A stretch of 19,264 nt of DNA from ZCTH02-B3 sp036563895 (GCA_036563895.1 DATCLN010000025.1:1-19264); one strand, 5' to 3'. Counted from the first letter of the stretch, positions 1-7,844 are shown. Numbers and translations are program-made. The notes: generated by a model from the letters alone, not told the origin.

Positions 1-1013
1 TACCGGTAGCCGTCCAGCGACGGATCCGCCCGCGCGGCGTCCGTAAGCAGGTTGTTCGCGTTGGCGACCTGCCATCCGTAATCAAAGAATCCGAGCACCT
101 TGTGAGACGTCAGCTTGGCGATGTATTGGTCGTAGTTTTCCGTGAACGAGGCTTTGTCAAACAGGCCTTTGGCGTTCAGTTCGTTCAGCTTCTTCCACCA
201 GCGTTTATCCCATTCCGTGCCGGCGTAAATCTTGGCTTCATGGGTATTCAGGTCCACCATGACTTCGCCGTCGTTCGGGTAGCCGGCCAGATGATTCGGC
301 ACGTTGGTGGTGGCGAAGAACCGCCAGTCGTGCGTCAGCGTCACGAACCCGATCAGATCTTCGTCCGGATGGGCTTTGATGAAATCCTCGATGAGCTGGA
401 AGTATTGATCGACCGTCTTGATCCTCGGATAGTTCGCCCATTCCAGCACCCGGCGCTGGATCCAGAACGCGCCCTGGTTGATGTTCGGGTCCGGCTGGAA
501 GTCTCCGACTTGCACGGAGAACGGGAAGATATAGATTTTTCCGTCTTCCCACATCATCCGGTTTTTGTAGGGTCCGAAGACTTTCTTGATGTTCGGATAC
601 TTGTCGTTGTCGATGTAGGGCGTCAGATCGATGAAGCCGCCCGCTTTGATCACGTTTTCGATCCCGTCATCGGGAACGAGCACGTCAGGGTAATCCCCGG
701 AGGCGATCATCGTGCCGATCTTCGTCTGCAAGTCGCCCACGAGGTGTTCGATCTTGAAGTTGACCCCCGTCTGCTCTTCGAGGATCTTCCCGATGACCGT
801 TTCGTTGGTGTTTAGGTCTTTTTCGCCCTGTACCGCGACAAACATCCTGAACGTTACCTTGTCCTGACTGCTCGACGCCGACGGTTGGCCGCCCCCGGAA
901 GCCGACGGCGAGGCGCTGGGCTGGCTGCTTTCCTTCTTGCCCGAGCAGGCCGTCAGGACGAGGGCGAAGACCATGACCGCGGCCGTCATCGCCACAAGCC
1001 ATCGTCTCAACAT
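1..1013 (-). CDS. Extracellular solute-binding lipoprotein of a carbohydrate ABC transporter (3' end beyond window)
   Basis: About 337 residues are visible, from the ATG at 1013 to the window edge; relatives of the LplA/family 1 binding-protein type usually run to 500 residues or more, so the C-terminal part is missing. A lipoprotein signal is clear: MLRRWLV, a hydrophobic core, then the lipobox LTAC with Cys23. A Ser/Gly/Pro/Gln-rich linker (about residues 26-50) follows, then a binding-protein fold with features such as IASGDYPDVLV, IDLTPYID and an aromatic-rich FWIQRRVLEWANYP stretch. AAAGGGG precedes the ATG by about nine bases. The protein should be tethered outside the membrane and pass an oligosaccharide or sugar derivative to permeases not in this window. 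It lies just downstream of a YesN/YesM pair on the same strand, the usual regulators of such transporters. The substrate cannot be read from the sequence. Confidence 0.9.
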   Translation of the reverse strand, partial: MLRRWLVAMTAAVMVFALVLTACSGKKESSQPSASPSASGGGQPSASSSQDKVTFRMFVAVQGEKDLNTNETVIGKILEEQTGVNFKIEHLVGDLQTKIGTMIASGDYPDVLVPDDGIENVIKAGGFIDLTPYIDNDKYPNIKKVFGPYKNRMMWEDGKIYIFPFSVQVGDFQPDPNINQGAFWIQRRVLEWANYPRIKTVDQYFQLIEDFIKAHPDEDLIGFVTLTHDWRFFATTNVPNHLAGYPNDGEVMVDLNTHEAKIYAGTEWDKRWWKKLNELNAKGLFDKASFTENYDQYIAKLTSHKVLGFFDYGWQVANANNLLTDAARADPSLDGYR

Positions 1014-1044
1014 GATTCACAGCCCCTTTCCGACAAAAATTTTT

Positions 1045-1058
1045 TGAAAGCACTTTCA
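1045..1058. promoter_or_regulatory. cre-like palindrome TGAAAGCACTTTCA
   Basis: A perfect 14-base palindrome apart from its centre; it fits the CcpA cre consensus TGWAANCGNTNWCA at 13 of 14 positions (CA in place of the central CG). It starts at the -10 box and covers the expected transcription start, a classical repression position for a sugar transporter gene. Confidence 0.5.
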
Positions 1059-1086
1059 GTATAGCCCCCGTCCCCGACTTTGTTTA
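1058..1086 (-). promoter_or_regulatory. Putative sigma-A promoter of the solute-binding protein gene
   Basis: On the minus strand a TAAACA (-35, 1081-1086) and TATACT (-10, 1058-1063) are separated by exactly 17 bases and lie about 45 bases before the ATG. The -35 matches only four of six consensus bases, as expected for an activated promoter. It overlaps an inverted repeat at 1082-1096. Assignment is by eye. Confidence 0.5.
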
Positions 1087-1096
1087 CCATGTAAAC
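1082..1096. promoter_or_regulatory. Inverted repeat GTTTAC-CAT-GTAAAC overlapping the -35 region
   Basis: Perfect six-base arms flank a three-base spacer just downstream of the histidine kinase stop codon and on top of the -35 of the binding-protein promoter. The position suits an operator, perhaps for the neighbouring AraC-type response regulator, but such regulators often bind direct repeats, so the owner of the site is unknown. Confidence 0.4.
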
Positions 1097-1118
1097 TAAA
1101 GGTTATCCTTAGAAAATT

Positions 1119-2933
1119 TTATAGACCCGTGGGCGGAGGATGGTCATCATCCTCCGTATCCGGTTGCACCGGAAGGGAGATCCGCACGAAGGTTCCCTTC
1201 CCCGGCGCGCTGTCGATAAACAGCCCGACCCGCTCGCCATACAGCATTTTCAGACGATAAATGACATTTTGCAGCCCGATCCGTTCGCCCAGCCCTTCGT
1301 CCTTTTCCAGGTACCCGTAGATGCGTCTGACCTGCTCCGGTTTCATGCCGGCGCCGTTGTCGCGAACGGAAAATTCCAGGTAATTGAAGGTCAGCCGGAT
1401 GCTGATATCGATCTGTCCGCCGTCTTTCATCGGCTCGATCCCATGGATGCTGGCGTTTTCCACGATGGGCAAAAACACCATCTTGGGAATGACCACCTTC
1501 AGCGCCGCGGGGTCCACGTCCAAACGGTAGGACAGCCTGTCGCCGAAGCGGTATTGCTGGATCTCCAGGAAACAATGGATGAACTCCAGCTCCTCCTCCA
1601 CCGTGATCCGGTCCTTGTGCCAGGTCAGGGACGATCTCAGCAGCCTGGCCATTTTTTGGATAATTTTCGCCGTTTCCGTCTCGTTCTTGATCAGGCTGCG
1701 CATGCGGATCGTCTCCAGCGCATTGAACAAAAAGTGCGGATTGATCTGGCTTTGCAGCGCGTTGAGCTGGGCCTTGCGACGTTCAAGTTCAAGGTTTTTC
1801 CGGTGGATGTCGGCCTTGTACACGTCGTCGATCAGGCTTTTGATCTGCAGGGTCATGCGGTTGAACTCGCTTTGCAGCTGGCCGATCTCGTCATGCGTTT
1901 CCCGGGCCTCGATCGGCACAAACTGCTGGTTTTTCACTTTTTTCATGTGCCGAAGGATGCTGGCCAGCCTGACGTTCATGGAGCGTGCGATCCAATAGAT
2001 GATCGCCGTTGAAAACATCAGATTGGCGAGCGCCATCCAGACGATGAACCCTCTGGACCGGTGCACTTCGCGAAAGACCTCGTCTTCCGAAATGACCCCG
2101 ACCAGCTTCCAGCCGTTCAAAAAATCGACGTCGTTATAAACGGCGGAAAATGTGACGGAATCTTCCGGAAGCTTGATGGCATGAAAAAAAACGGTATCCT
2201 TCCGCCAATCGACGTTCGGGTCCGTCGTGTATTCGACTTCCTCTCTTTCGTTGAGCAAGTAGACATGGCCGTCCAAGTTCAGGTTGGAAAAAACCTGTTC
2301 GACCGCCTGGGTGCGCAGTTCGATTTTCAGGACCTTCTCCCACTTGCTTTCGTTCAAAAAATCGAGACTCATCATCCGCCGAACGATGGCGAACGTGTCG
2401 CGTCCGCGTTCGCCGGTGTCGATCGCGTCTTCCCGCAAGGTCCGGACCAGGACGGGCGCGGATCCTTCCGCCTTTTCCAACGCCCGGTACCAGTCGGAAT
2501 TGCGGACCTGGTAGGACAGATAGCCGATTCCCCCGGAGTGCAGCACGGTCGGATTGTCCAGGTAGATTTTGATATTCTGCATGGAAGTGTAAGAGGGAGT
2601 GTAATTGTTCAAAATTCTGCGCAAATACGAATCATACGCGGCGATGTAATCCAGAGGACTTTCGTACTCCTTTTCCAAAATTCCGTTCAGGATGTAATCC
2701 GTGCTAAAGACCGAAGATACCCTCACCGCATCGTCGATTTCCCTGCGAAACTCGTTTTTGACCTGTTCGAGGGCCCGCGCGATGTCACGCATGCGTTGGT
2801 TTTTCACGTTGTTGGTCGTAACCTGGTAAAACACGACATTGGTGAGCACAATCGGCAGCAGGACGCAAAGAATATAGACGATCAGCATCTTGTTGCGCAG
2901 GCGGATGTTGTCCAGGCTAAACGTCAGTCTCAT
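1119..2933 (-). CDS. YesM-family sensor histidine kinase
   Basis: 604 residues. A first membrane segment (about 16-36) and a second (about 295-316) enclose an extracytoplasmic sensor domain of some 255 residues. A HAMP-like region and coiled coil (about 317-395) lead to the His_kinase domain with QINPHFLFNALE, the phospho-acceptor being His400. The ATPase domain shows an N box (PIVENASIHG, Asn493), DNGAGM (525-530) and GERIGLQNV (549-557). The protein should sense an external sugar cue, or the state of the binding protein, and phosphorylate the response regulator encoded just upstream. The start has AAAGGGGAC seven bases before the ATG, and only 22 bases separate it from the regulator's stop, so the two are co-transcribed. 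All key kinase residues appear intact. Confidence 0.96.
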   Translation of the reverse strand: MRLTFSLDNIRLRNKMLIVYILCVLLPIVLTNVVFYQVTTNNVKNQRMRDIARALEQVKNEFRREIDDAVRVSSVFSTDYILNGILEKEYESPLDYIAAYDSYLRRILNNYTPSYTSMQNIKIYLDNPTVLHSGGIGYLSYQVRNSDWYRALEKAEGSAPVLVRTLREDAIDTGERGRDTFAIVRRMMSLDFLNESKWEKVLKIELRTQAVEQVFSNLNLDGHVYLLNEREEVEYTTDPNVDWRKDTVFFHAIKLPEDSVTFSAVYNDVDFLNGWKLVGVISEDEVFREVHRSRGFIVWMALANLMFSTAIIYWIARSMNVRLASILRHMKKVKNQQFVPIEARETHDEIGQLQSEFNRMTLQIKSLIDDVYKADIHRKNLELERRKAQLNALQSQINPHFLFNALETIRMRSLIKNETETAKIIQKMARLLRSSLTWHKDRITVEEELEFIHCFLEIQQYRFGDRLSYRLDVDPAALKVVIPKMVFLPIVENASIHGIEPMKDGGQIDISIRLTFNYLEFSVRDNGAGMKPEQVRRIYGYLEKDEGLGERIGLQNVIYRLKMLYGERVGLFIDSAPGKGTFVRISLPVQPDTEDDDHPPPTGL

Positions 2934-2955
2934 GTCTTGTCCCCTTTGGTTCCGT

Positions 2956-4530
2956 TCACAGCCATTGCTTGCGATACTCCGTCGGGGTCATGCGTTCCAG
3001 TTTCTCGAACTGGGTGACGAAATAATCGGCGTTGTTGAAACCGACCAGCTCCGCGATCTCGTAAATGCGCAGGTCCGTCTGGCGCAACAGCCGCTTGGCC
3101 TCTTCCACCCTTAACCGCAGCACGTATTCGTTGAAATAGACGCCATACGTTTTCTTGAACAGCTGGCCCAGGTAGACCGGATTGATGTAAAAGCGGGCGG
3201 CGATTCCTTTCAGGCTGATGTTTTCCCGAAAATGCTCGTCGATGTAAGCCCGGATATGGCGAATGGTGCCGCGAAGCGACTCCTTGCGGCAATTCCCGAT
3301 CCGCTCCGCGCTCTCCAGCACAAACCGGAGAAACAGCCGTTTCAGTTCTCCGGGCGTCACGTTGTAATCCGGCCAGGCCACAATCGGCTCAAAGGACGCA
3401 AGTTCCCGTTCGTTCAGCCCTTCCTCGTTCAGAAGCCGGACCGTTCCCGATACACAGCGGTGGATCGCGGCTTTGACCGCTTCCGGCACGTAACGCTTGG
3501 CGGCGAATTCGCGAAACAGTTCGTCCACGGCTTCGGCGATGGCGTCCGGACGATTTTCCTCGATCCGGTTCAACAATCGCCGGTACAGTTCATCGTCCAG
3601 GTCGATGAACTGCAGGTGCAGGTTGCGAACCTGTTCGTACACCACCGCCCGGTGCGGTTCCACCACGAACTTGTACAACAGCGCATCCCGGGCCGACCGG
3701 TAGGAATCGCCGAGCCGCCGCAAATCATCGACGGGCGCTCCAACGTACACATACACGGGAGTTTTCAGGCTGTCCGACAGTTTCCGCTGCAGTTCCCGGG
3801 CCAGCCGGTCGCAATCGCCTCCGAAGCGGTCCAGGTGGTGCCGGGTCAGAAGCACCCCGAAGCGGTTGTGGTGCTTGTGCAGGAAGGTTTCCATCCCCGC
3901 TCCGGCCATCTGGCCGATCACCCGCCGGATCCGCTCGCCGTATTCTTCCTCGTCGGGAAGCTCCGGTCCCGTTTCCGCCCACGGGTGCCGGTCGTTGATT
4001 TCCACGAAGACGTAACGGACGGCTTCGCCCGGCCGGATGCCCAGCTGTTCTGCCCACGCCTGCAGCGACGCCTCGTCGGCTTCCCCTTTCACCGCGGTCT
4101 CGACGAGGAGATCGTGAAACAGCTGTCGTTTCTTGCCGCGGATCAGCTTTTCCCGGCGCAACTTGTCGTCGAGCTGGCGCAGAGCCGCTTTCAGCTCGTT
4201 TTCGTCCACCGGCTTCAGGAGGAAATCGTAAACGCCGTACCGGACCGCCTGCTGGGCGTAAGCGAATTCATTGTACCCGCTGATGATGATAAATCCGGGC
4301 TGTTCGGGTTCGTTCTCCGTCGTTTTGCGGATCAGCTCCAGTCCGTCCATGACCGGCATGCGGACGTCCGTAATGACCAGGTCCGGTTTCAGCCGGCGAA
4401 TGATGGTGTACGCATCTTCGCCGTTGTCCGCCTCCCCGATCACGCGAAAACCGCAGCTTGCCCAATCGATCAGCTGACGCAGCCCTTTCCGCGCAAACAC
4501 CTCGTCATCCACCAACAGGACGCTGTGCAT
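2956..4530 (-). CDS. YesN-family response regulator with AraC-type DNA-binding domain
   Basis: 524 residues. The receiver domain (1 to about 120) has the acidic pocket VDDE (Asp8, Asp9), phospho-acceptor Asp55 in LVITDVRMPVMDG, the Ser/Thr-type residue in IIISGYNEF and Lys105 in LLKPVDE. A middle region of some 300 residues without catalytic motifs is typical of YesN proteins. The last 105 residues are a double helix-turn-helix AraC domain, with IAARFYINPVYLGQLFKKTYG and IAELVGFNNADYFVTQFEK. It should activate nearby sugar-transport genes on phosphorylation by the downstream kinase. A GGGGAGGG ribosome site precedes the ATG. First gene of the module, with its own promoter upstream. Confidence 0.96.
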   Translation of the reverse strand: MHSVLLVDDEVFARKGLRQLIDWASCGFRVIGEADNGEDAYTIIRRLKPDLVITDVRMPVMDGLELIRKTTENEPEQPGFIIISGYNEFAYAQQAVRYGVYDFLLKPVDENELKAALRQLDDKLRREKLIRGKKRQLFHDLLVETAVKGEADEASLQAWAEQLGIRPGEAVRYVFVEINDRHPWAETGPELPDEEEYGERIRRVIGQMAGAGMETFLHKHHNRFGVLLTRHHLDRFGGDCDRLARELQRKLSDSLKTPVYVYVGAPVDDLRRLGDSYRSARDALLYKFVVEPHRAVVYEQVRNLHLQFIDLDDELYRRLLNRIEENRPDAIAEAVDELFREFAAKRYVPEAVKAAIHRCVSGTVRLLNEEGLNERELASFEPIVAWPDYNVTPGELKRLFLRFVLESAERIGNCRKESLRGTIRHIRAYIDEHFRENISLKGIAARFYINPVYLGQLFKKTYGVYFNEYVLRLRVEEAKRLLRQTDLRIYEIAELVGFNNADYFVTQFEKLERMTPTEYRKQWL

Positions 4531-4547
4531 GGCCCGCCCTCCCCGAT

Positions 4548-4561
4548 TGGCAACGCTTTCT
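4548..4561. promoter_or_regulatory. cre-like site near the transcription start of the regulator operon
   Basis: Read on the minus strand as AGAAAGCGTTGCCA, it matches the CcpA cre consensus at 12 of 14 positions, including the invariant central CG. It lies nine bases downstream of the -10, the same arrangement as at the binding-protein promoter. Confidence 0.4.
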
Positions 4562-4569
4562 TTCTCATT

Positions 4570-4598
4570 ATTATGTAAAAGAATGGTTTATTCGACAA
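4570..4598 (-). promoter_or_regulatory. Putative sigma-A promoter of the response regulator/kinase operon
   Basis: Minus-strand TTGTCG (4593-4598) and CATAAT (4570-4575) are spaced by exactly 17 bases and lie 40 bases before the start codon, inside an AT-richer stretch. The -10 matches five of six and the -35 four of six consensus bases. Confidence 0.6.
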
Positions 4599-4702
4599 CC
4601 GTTTTTTCTTCCGCCCGGTAAGAGGCAGTGATGGGAGCTTCGTCGAATTTGCCAGCCCCCATTCCGGACTTTCACCGCAGAGATGACGCCCATGCCGGCG
4701 TA

Positions 4703-4734
4703 TAAAGAAAAGGCCCCCCTGCTGGGAGCCTTTT
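4703..4734 (-). terminator. Intrinsic terminator after the YjcZ-like small gene
   Basis: On the minus strand AAAAGGCTCCC pairs with GGGGGCCTTTT (one G-T wobble) across a short loop, followed by TTTTCTTTAT. It lies about 85 bases past the stop of the 68-residue gene and should end transcription coming from the thiamine operon side. The other strand has a shorter T run, so weak bidirectional action is possible. Confidence 0.75.
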
Positions 4735-4818
4735 CCCGTTGGAGATCCGCGTTTGCAAGCCGCGTTTCCGCTTCTGTCCGCCCTTTTTGCGCGTTCCGTC
4801 CCTCGTTCCGTCTTTTTC

Positions 4819-5025
4819 TCAGTACCAGTTGCGCAGGATGATCACGAGCAGAATGAACAGGACGAGGACGAAGGCGGTGGAACGGTAGTACCCGCCCACG
4901 GGATAGTGGCACGGATCGTAGGACTTCGTGTACGCGGGCGACACCTGGGCATGTTTCGGGTAGCTGGGGTAATACGACGGGCTCACCTGTCCTCCGTATT
5001 TCGCGCCTCCGACATAGGGTTCCAT
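4819..5025 (-). CDS. Small YjcZ-like membrane protein (68 residues)
   Basis: The N-terminal 48 residues are rich in Tyr, Gly, Pro and Ser (YYPSYPKH, YPVGGYY). One C-terminal hydrophobic segment follows, STAFVLVLFILLVIIL, and a short RNWY tail. The tail resembles the YjcZ family of small sporulation-associated proteins, whose members end in a similar FVLIVVLFILLVIV segment; here the N-terminal extension is longer than usual. Start chosen at the ATG at 5025 because GGGAGGG lies seven bases before it; the upstream frame is antisense-like coding noise over the hydrolase gene. It should be a tail-anchored membrane protein, and its role is unknown. It follows the hydrolase gene by 115 bases and is followed by a good terminator. 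Confidence 0.7.
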   Translation of the reverse strand: MEPYVGGAKYGGQVSPSYYPSYPKHAQVSPAYTKSYDPCHYPVGGYYRSTAFVLVLFILLVIILRNWY

Positions 5026-5140
5026 GGCTTTCCCTCCCGCTTGGATAATGGTGGATGTTCCACGGCAACAGCATATGTGCGGGAGTCGGACACGGCCTGT
5101 GCGTTTGTCGGACTTGCGTCTGGGCATGTCACCAAAAAGA

Positions 5141-5926
5141 TCAATCCGCCCAGCCGTAATAGCGCCGCGCGTTCGCCGCCAGCGTTTCGGCCACCCGTCC
5201 GGGGTCCATTCCGCGCAGCGCGGCCACTTCGGCCGCCACGTCGGCGGCCATGGCAGGTTCGGTGCGGCGACCGGCGTAAGGCCCCTCGAAGGGCCAGGGC
5301 CCGTCGGTTTCCGCGAGCAGCCGGTCCAGCGGATAATGGGCGGCCAGCTCCCGCGACACCGGGTCGTACAGCACCTCCGGCGTGATCGAGATGTAATGGC
5401 CGGCCCGCGCCAGCTTCGCCGTCGTCGCCGGGCTTCCCTTGTACCAGTGGAAATGCGCCGGGCCGTACGTTTCCCGTTCCAGCAGTTCCATCGCCAGATC
5501 GGCGTCCTCATGGACGGCGTGCAGCGCCAGCGGCCTGCCCAATTCCCGCGCCAGGCGGATGAAACGGACAAGCTGGCGGATATAAGGCTCCATGTCGAAC
5601 GGCCGGCCGGCTTGCCGCGCTTCTTCGCGGGAGAAATACGGCAGGCCGACCTCGCCGACGGCGAACCGCGCGTCCCCGCGCCCGGCGATCCATTCGCACA
5701 GCGCCTCCAGCTCTTCTTCCGGCAGGGGCTCCTGCTCCGGGTGGTGGCCGTAAGCCGGCAGCACGCGGCCCGGAAATTCCCGGGCCAGGGCTTCATTCAC
5801 CCGGCAGGAAGCGGGGTCCATGGATACGCTGACCACGCCGCTTACGCCCGCTTCCGCCGCCCGGCGGAGCATCTCCGCCCTTTCCGCGGCCTCGTACCGG
5901 TCAAAATGGATGTGCGCGTCAATCAT
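5141..5926 (-). CDS. TatD-family metal-dependent hydrolase at the end of the thiamine-precursor operon
   Basis: 261 residues, full length for the family. Metal ligands of the TatD fold are visible: HIH (His5, His7), Glu92 in GEVGLPYF, His136 in LALHAVHE, His160 in HWYKG (matching the family HCFSG motif) and Asp208 in AETDGPW. TatD proteins are TIM-barrel phosphoesterases or nucleases, but the barrel belongs to the wider amidohydrolase superfamily. Its ATG overlaps the ATPase gene by eight bases (stop inside ATGATTGA), so it is translationally coupled to a thiamine-precursor transporter and falls under the same TPP riboswitch. That context suggests it may hydrolyse a thiamine breakdown product rather than DNA. 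An AAGGAG lies about ten bases before the ATG. Fold is certain, substrate is not. Confidence 0.9.
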   Translation of the reverse strand: MIDAHIHFDRYEAAERAEMLRRAAEAGVSGVVSVSMDPASCRVNEALAREFPGRVLPAYGHHPEQEPLPEEELEALCEWIAGRGDARFAVGEVGLPYFSREEARQAGRPFDMEPYIRQLVRFIRLARELGRPLALHAVHEDADLAMELLERETYGPAHFHWYKGSPATTAKLARAGHYISITPEVLYDPVSRELAAHYPLDRLLAETDGPWPFEGPYAGRRTEPAMAADVAAEVAALRGMDPGRVAETLAANARRYYGWAD

Positions 5927-6740
5927 CCCGCCCGCCGCTCCTTCCCAGCAAAGCCAGAATTTCTTCCCGCAGCCGGCCGAAGGCCGGATCGTTCCACACG
6001 TCGGGACGGCGCGGCCGCGGCAGCGGCACCGAAATTACCCGCCGGACCGTCGTGGGGGACCCGCCCAGCACGTAGATGCGGTCGGAAAGCAAGATCGCCT
6101 CCTCGATGCTGTGGGTGACCAGGAGCACCGTCCGGCGGTGCGCTTCCCACTGCTCCAGCAGCCACGCCTGCATCCGCGTGCGCGTCAGCGCGTCCAGCGC
6201 GGCGAAGGGTTCGTCCAGGCACATGACGTCCCGCGGCATGAGCAGCGCGCGCAAGAACGACACCCGCTGCTTCATGCCGCCGGACAGCTCGTCCGGGTAT
6301 GCCCCGGCCGTGTCGCCCAGGCCGATGCGTTCCAGCCATTCCGCCGCCAGGGCGGCGGCCCGCTTCCGGTCGATGCCGGCGATGACGAGGGCCGAGGCGA
6401 TGTTCTGCCGGACCGTCAGCCACGGAAACAGCGAAGGCTGCTGCGGCATGTAGCTGATGAACCCTCGCCGTCCGGTGACGTCCCGCCCGGCGATGCGGAT
6501 GCTCCCCTCGTCCGGCCTTTCCACGCCGCCGATCAGCCGGAACAGCGTCGACTTGCCGCTCCCCGACGGCCCGACGACGGAGACGAATTCCCCTTCGCGG
6601 ACGCCGAGGGACACCCGGTCCAGCACGTGCAGCGGCCGGCCGTCGCGCACGTACCGCTTTGAAACCGCCACCGTCTCAAGGATCCATGGATGGTTGCCGG
6701 ACCCGTCCGTCCGTTCCGTCACGGCCGTTTGCTCCGTCAT
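5919..6740 (-). CDS. thiZ: ThiZ-like ABC transporter ATPase for pyrimidine precursor uptake
   Basis: 273 residues. Walker A GPSGSGKST (57-65), Q-loop region MPQQPSLFPW (about 98-107), signature LSGGMKQR (152-159), Walker B VMCLDEP (172-178), D loop ALDALT and the switch His210 in LLVTHS. It belongs to the nitrate/taurine/NMT1 class of importer ATPases. Its ATG overlaps the permease stop as ATGA, so the two are made together. Together with the permease and the NMT1-type binding protein it forms the energy unit of a ThiXYZ transporter. The ThiZ name rests on operon context (TPP riboswitch and ThiY-like partner), since the sequence alone cannot tell substrates apart in this class. Confidence 0.92.
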   Translation of the reverse strand: MTEQTAVTERTDGSGNHPWILETVAVSKRYVRDGRPLHVLDRVSLGVREGEFVSVVGPSGSGKSTLFRLIGGVERPDEGSIRIAGRDVTGRRGFISYMPQQPSLFPWLTVRQNIASALVIAGIDRKRAAALAAEWLERIGLGDTAGAYPDELSGGMKQRVSFLRALLMPRDVMCLDEPFAALDALTRTRMQAWLLEQWEAHRRTVLLVTHSIEEAILLSDRIYVLGGSPTTVRRVISVPLPRPRRPDVWNDPAFGRLREEILALLGRSGGRDD

Positions 6741-7525
6741 GCCTTACCGCTCCCTTTCGCCCGGCTTCCGCCCATCCGCAGGCGCTTCAGGCCCCAGTGT
6801 TCCGCCAGCGCGGCCAGGCCGTACAGCAGCAGGCTGCAGGCGACGATGCAAAAAATGGAGGCGAACACGCCCTTGGTCTTGTAACCCTCGGACTGGAGCA
6901 CCAGAAAATAGCCGATGCCGCGCCCGGACCCCAGCCACTCGGCCACCACCGCCGTCGAGAAGCTGTAGGTCGCCGTGAGTTTCAACCCGGCGAAGAAATA
7001 CGGCAGCGATGCCGGCAGTTCCAACCGGAAAAACGTCTGGAGGCGGGAGGCGCCGATCATGGCCAGGTATTCCCTGAGCTGAGGCTCGGACTGCCCGAGG
7101 CCGGCCAGCATGGACCAGGCCACGGGGAAGAAGCAAACCAGCACGAGCAGGATCATTTTCGGCAAGAGCCCGAACCCGAACCAGATCATGAGCAGGGGGC
7201 CGAGGGCGATGAGCGGGATGTTCTGGGACGCCACCAGCAGCGGCGAAAACGCCGCCCGCACGCCGGGAAGGGCGTGAAACAGAAAGGCGCACACCACACC
7301 CGCCGCCACGCCCAGCAGCATGCCCCGCAGCGCAAGGCCCAGCGTAAACGCCAGGTGGCCAAAAAGCAGTTCCGCTTCCTCGGCCATGTATAGCGCGATG
7401 CTCCAGGGATCCGGCAGCAGCCAGGCCGGGACGTCCAGCGCGGCGCACGCCGCCTGCCACAAAAGCAGCGCGCCCGCGACGGCGGCGGCGGGCGGCAGGG
7501 CCCGGCGCCAGCGGTTACCGCCCAT
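6737..7525 (-). CDS. thiX: ThiX-like ABC transporter permease
   Basis: 262 residues with about six hydrophobic segments, among them AAAVAGALLLWQAACAAL, LALRGMLLGVAAGVVCAFLF, MILLVLVCFFPVAWSML and GVFASIFCIVACSLLLYGLAAL. The ATPase-docking EAA loop is visible as EYLAMIGASRLQTFFRLELPAS (about residues 152-173), followed by a permease-type LPYFFAGLKL. It belongs to the BPD/TauC-SsuC permease class and would carry the pyrimidine precursor through the membrane. The start overlaps the thiamine-binding gene's end by 11 bases, and its own stop overlaps the ATPase start as ATGA, so translation is coupled throughout. Confidence 0.92.
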   Translation of the reverse strand: MGGNRWRRALPPAAAVAGALLLWQAACAALDVPAWLLPDPWSIALYMAEEAELLFGHLAFTLGLALRGMLLGVAAGVVCAFLFHALPGVRAAFSPLLVASQNIPLIALGPLLMIWFGFGLLPKMILLVLVCFFPVAWSMLAGLGQSEPQLREYLAMIGASRLQTFFRLELPASLPYFFAGLKLTATYSFSTAVVAEWLGSGRGIGYFLVLQSEGYKTKGVFASIFCIVACSLLLYGLAALAEHWGLKRLRMGGSRAKGSGKA

Positions 7526-7817
7526 CGGGATACTTCTCCAGCAGCCGGCCGATGGAAGCCTCGCCGGTCCCCGACACGAGCAGCTTGATGTGGGACATCA
7601 CCTGCGGGCTGCCCATCTCGAACATGGCCGCGTTCATTTTTTTCACGATGTCGAGCAGCTTGTCCAGATCGCCCTCCATCGTCGTTTCCAGGGGCCCCAC
7701 CCGGTAGGGAACGCCGGACTCCCGGATGATGTCGATGGCCCGGTCCACGTAAGGGATGATGTCTTCGCCCGCCGCCGTTTTGGGCAAGATCTGGATGCTC
7801 AGCAGCGCTTCCGCCAT
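7515..7817 (-). CDS. PF01910-type thiamine-binding protein (MTH1187/YqgV family)
   Basis: 100 residues, the normal length for the MTH1187/YqgV family. ALLSIQILPKT, a helix through YVDRAIDIIRESG, YRVGPLETTMEGDLDKLLDIVKKM and SHIKLLVSG fit its ferredoxin-like fold, which forms tetramers. Known relatives bind thiamine or related ligands in the cytoplasm. No signal peptide. A GGGGAGGAAA ribosome site lies some nine bases before the ATG. It sits between the binding lipoprotein (27 bases away) and the permease (11-base overlap), so it is probably produced in step with the transporter, as a ligand buffer or regulator of import. The specific role is inferred from context. Confidence 0.88.
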   Translation of the reverse strand: MAEALLSIQILPKTAAGEDIIPYVDRAIDIIRESGVPYRVGPLETTMEGDLDKLLDIVKKMNAAMFEMGSPQVMSHIKLLVSGTGEASIGRLLEKYPDGR

Positions 7818-7844
7818 GCTCGGTTTCCTCCCCGCCGTCCCGGC

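Noticed and set aside
5026..5140. A separate promoter for the small YjcZ-like gene
   Set aside because: No pair of boxes with acceptable spacing could be found; read-through from the hydrolase gene is as likely.
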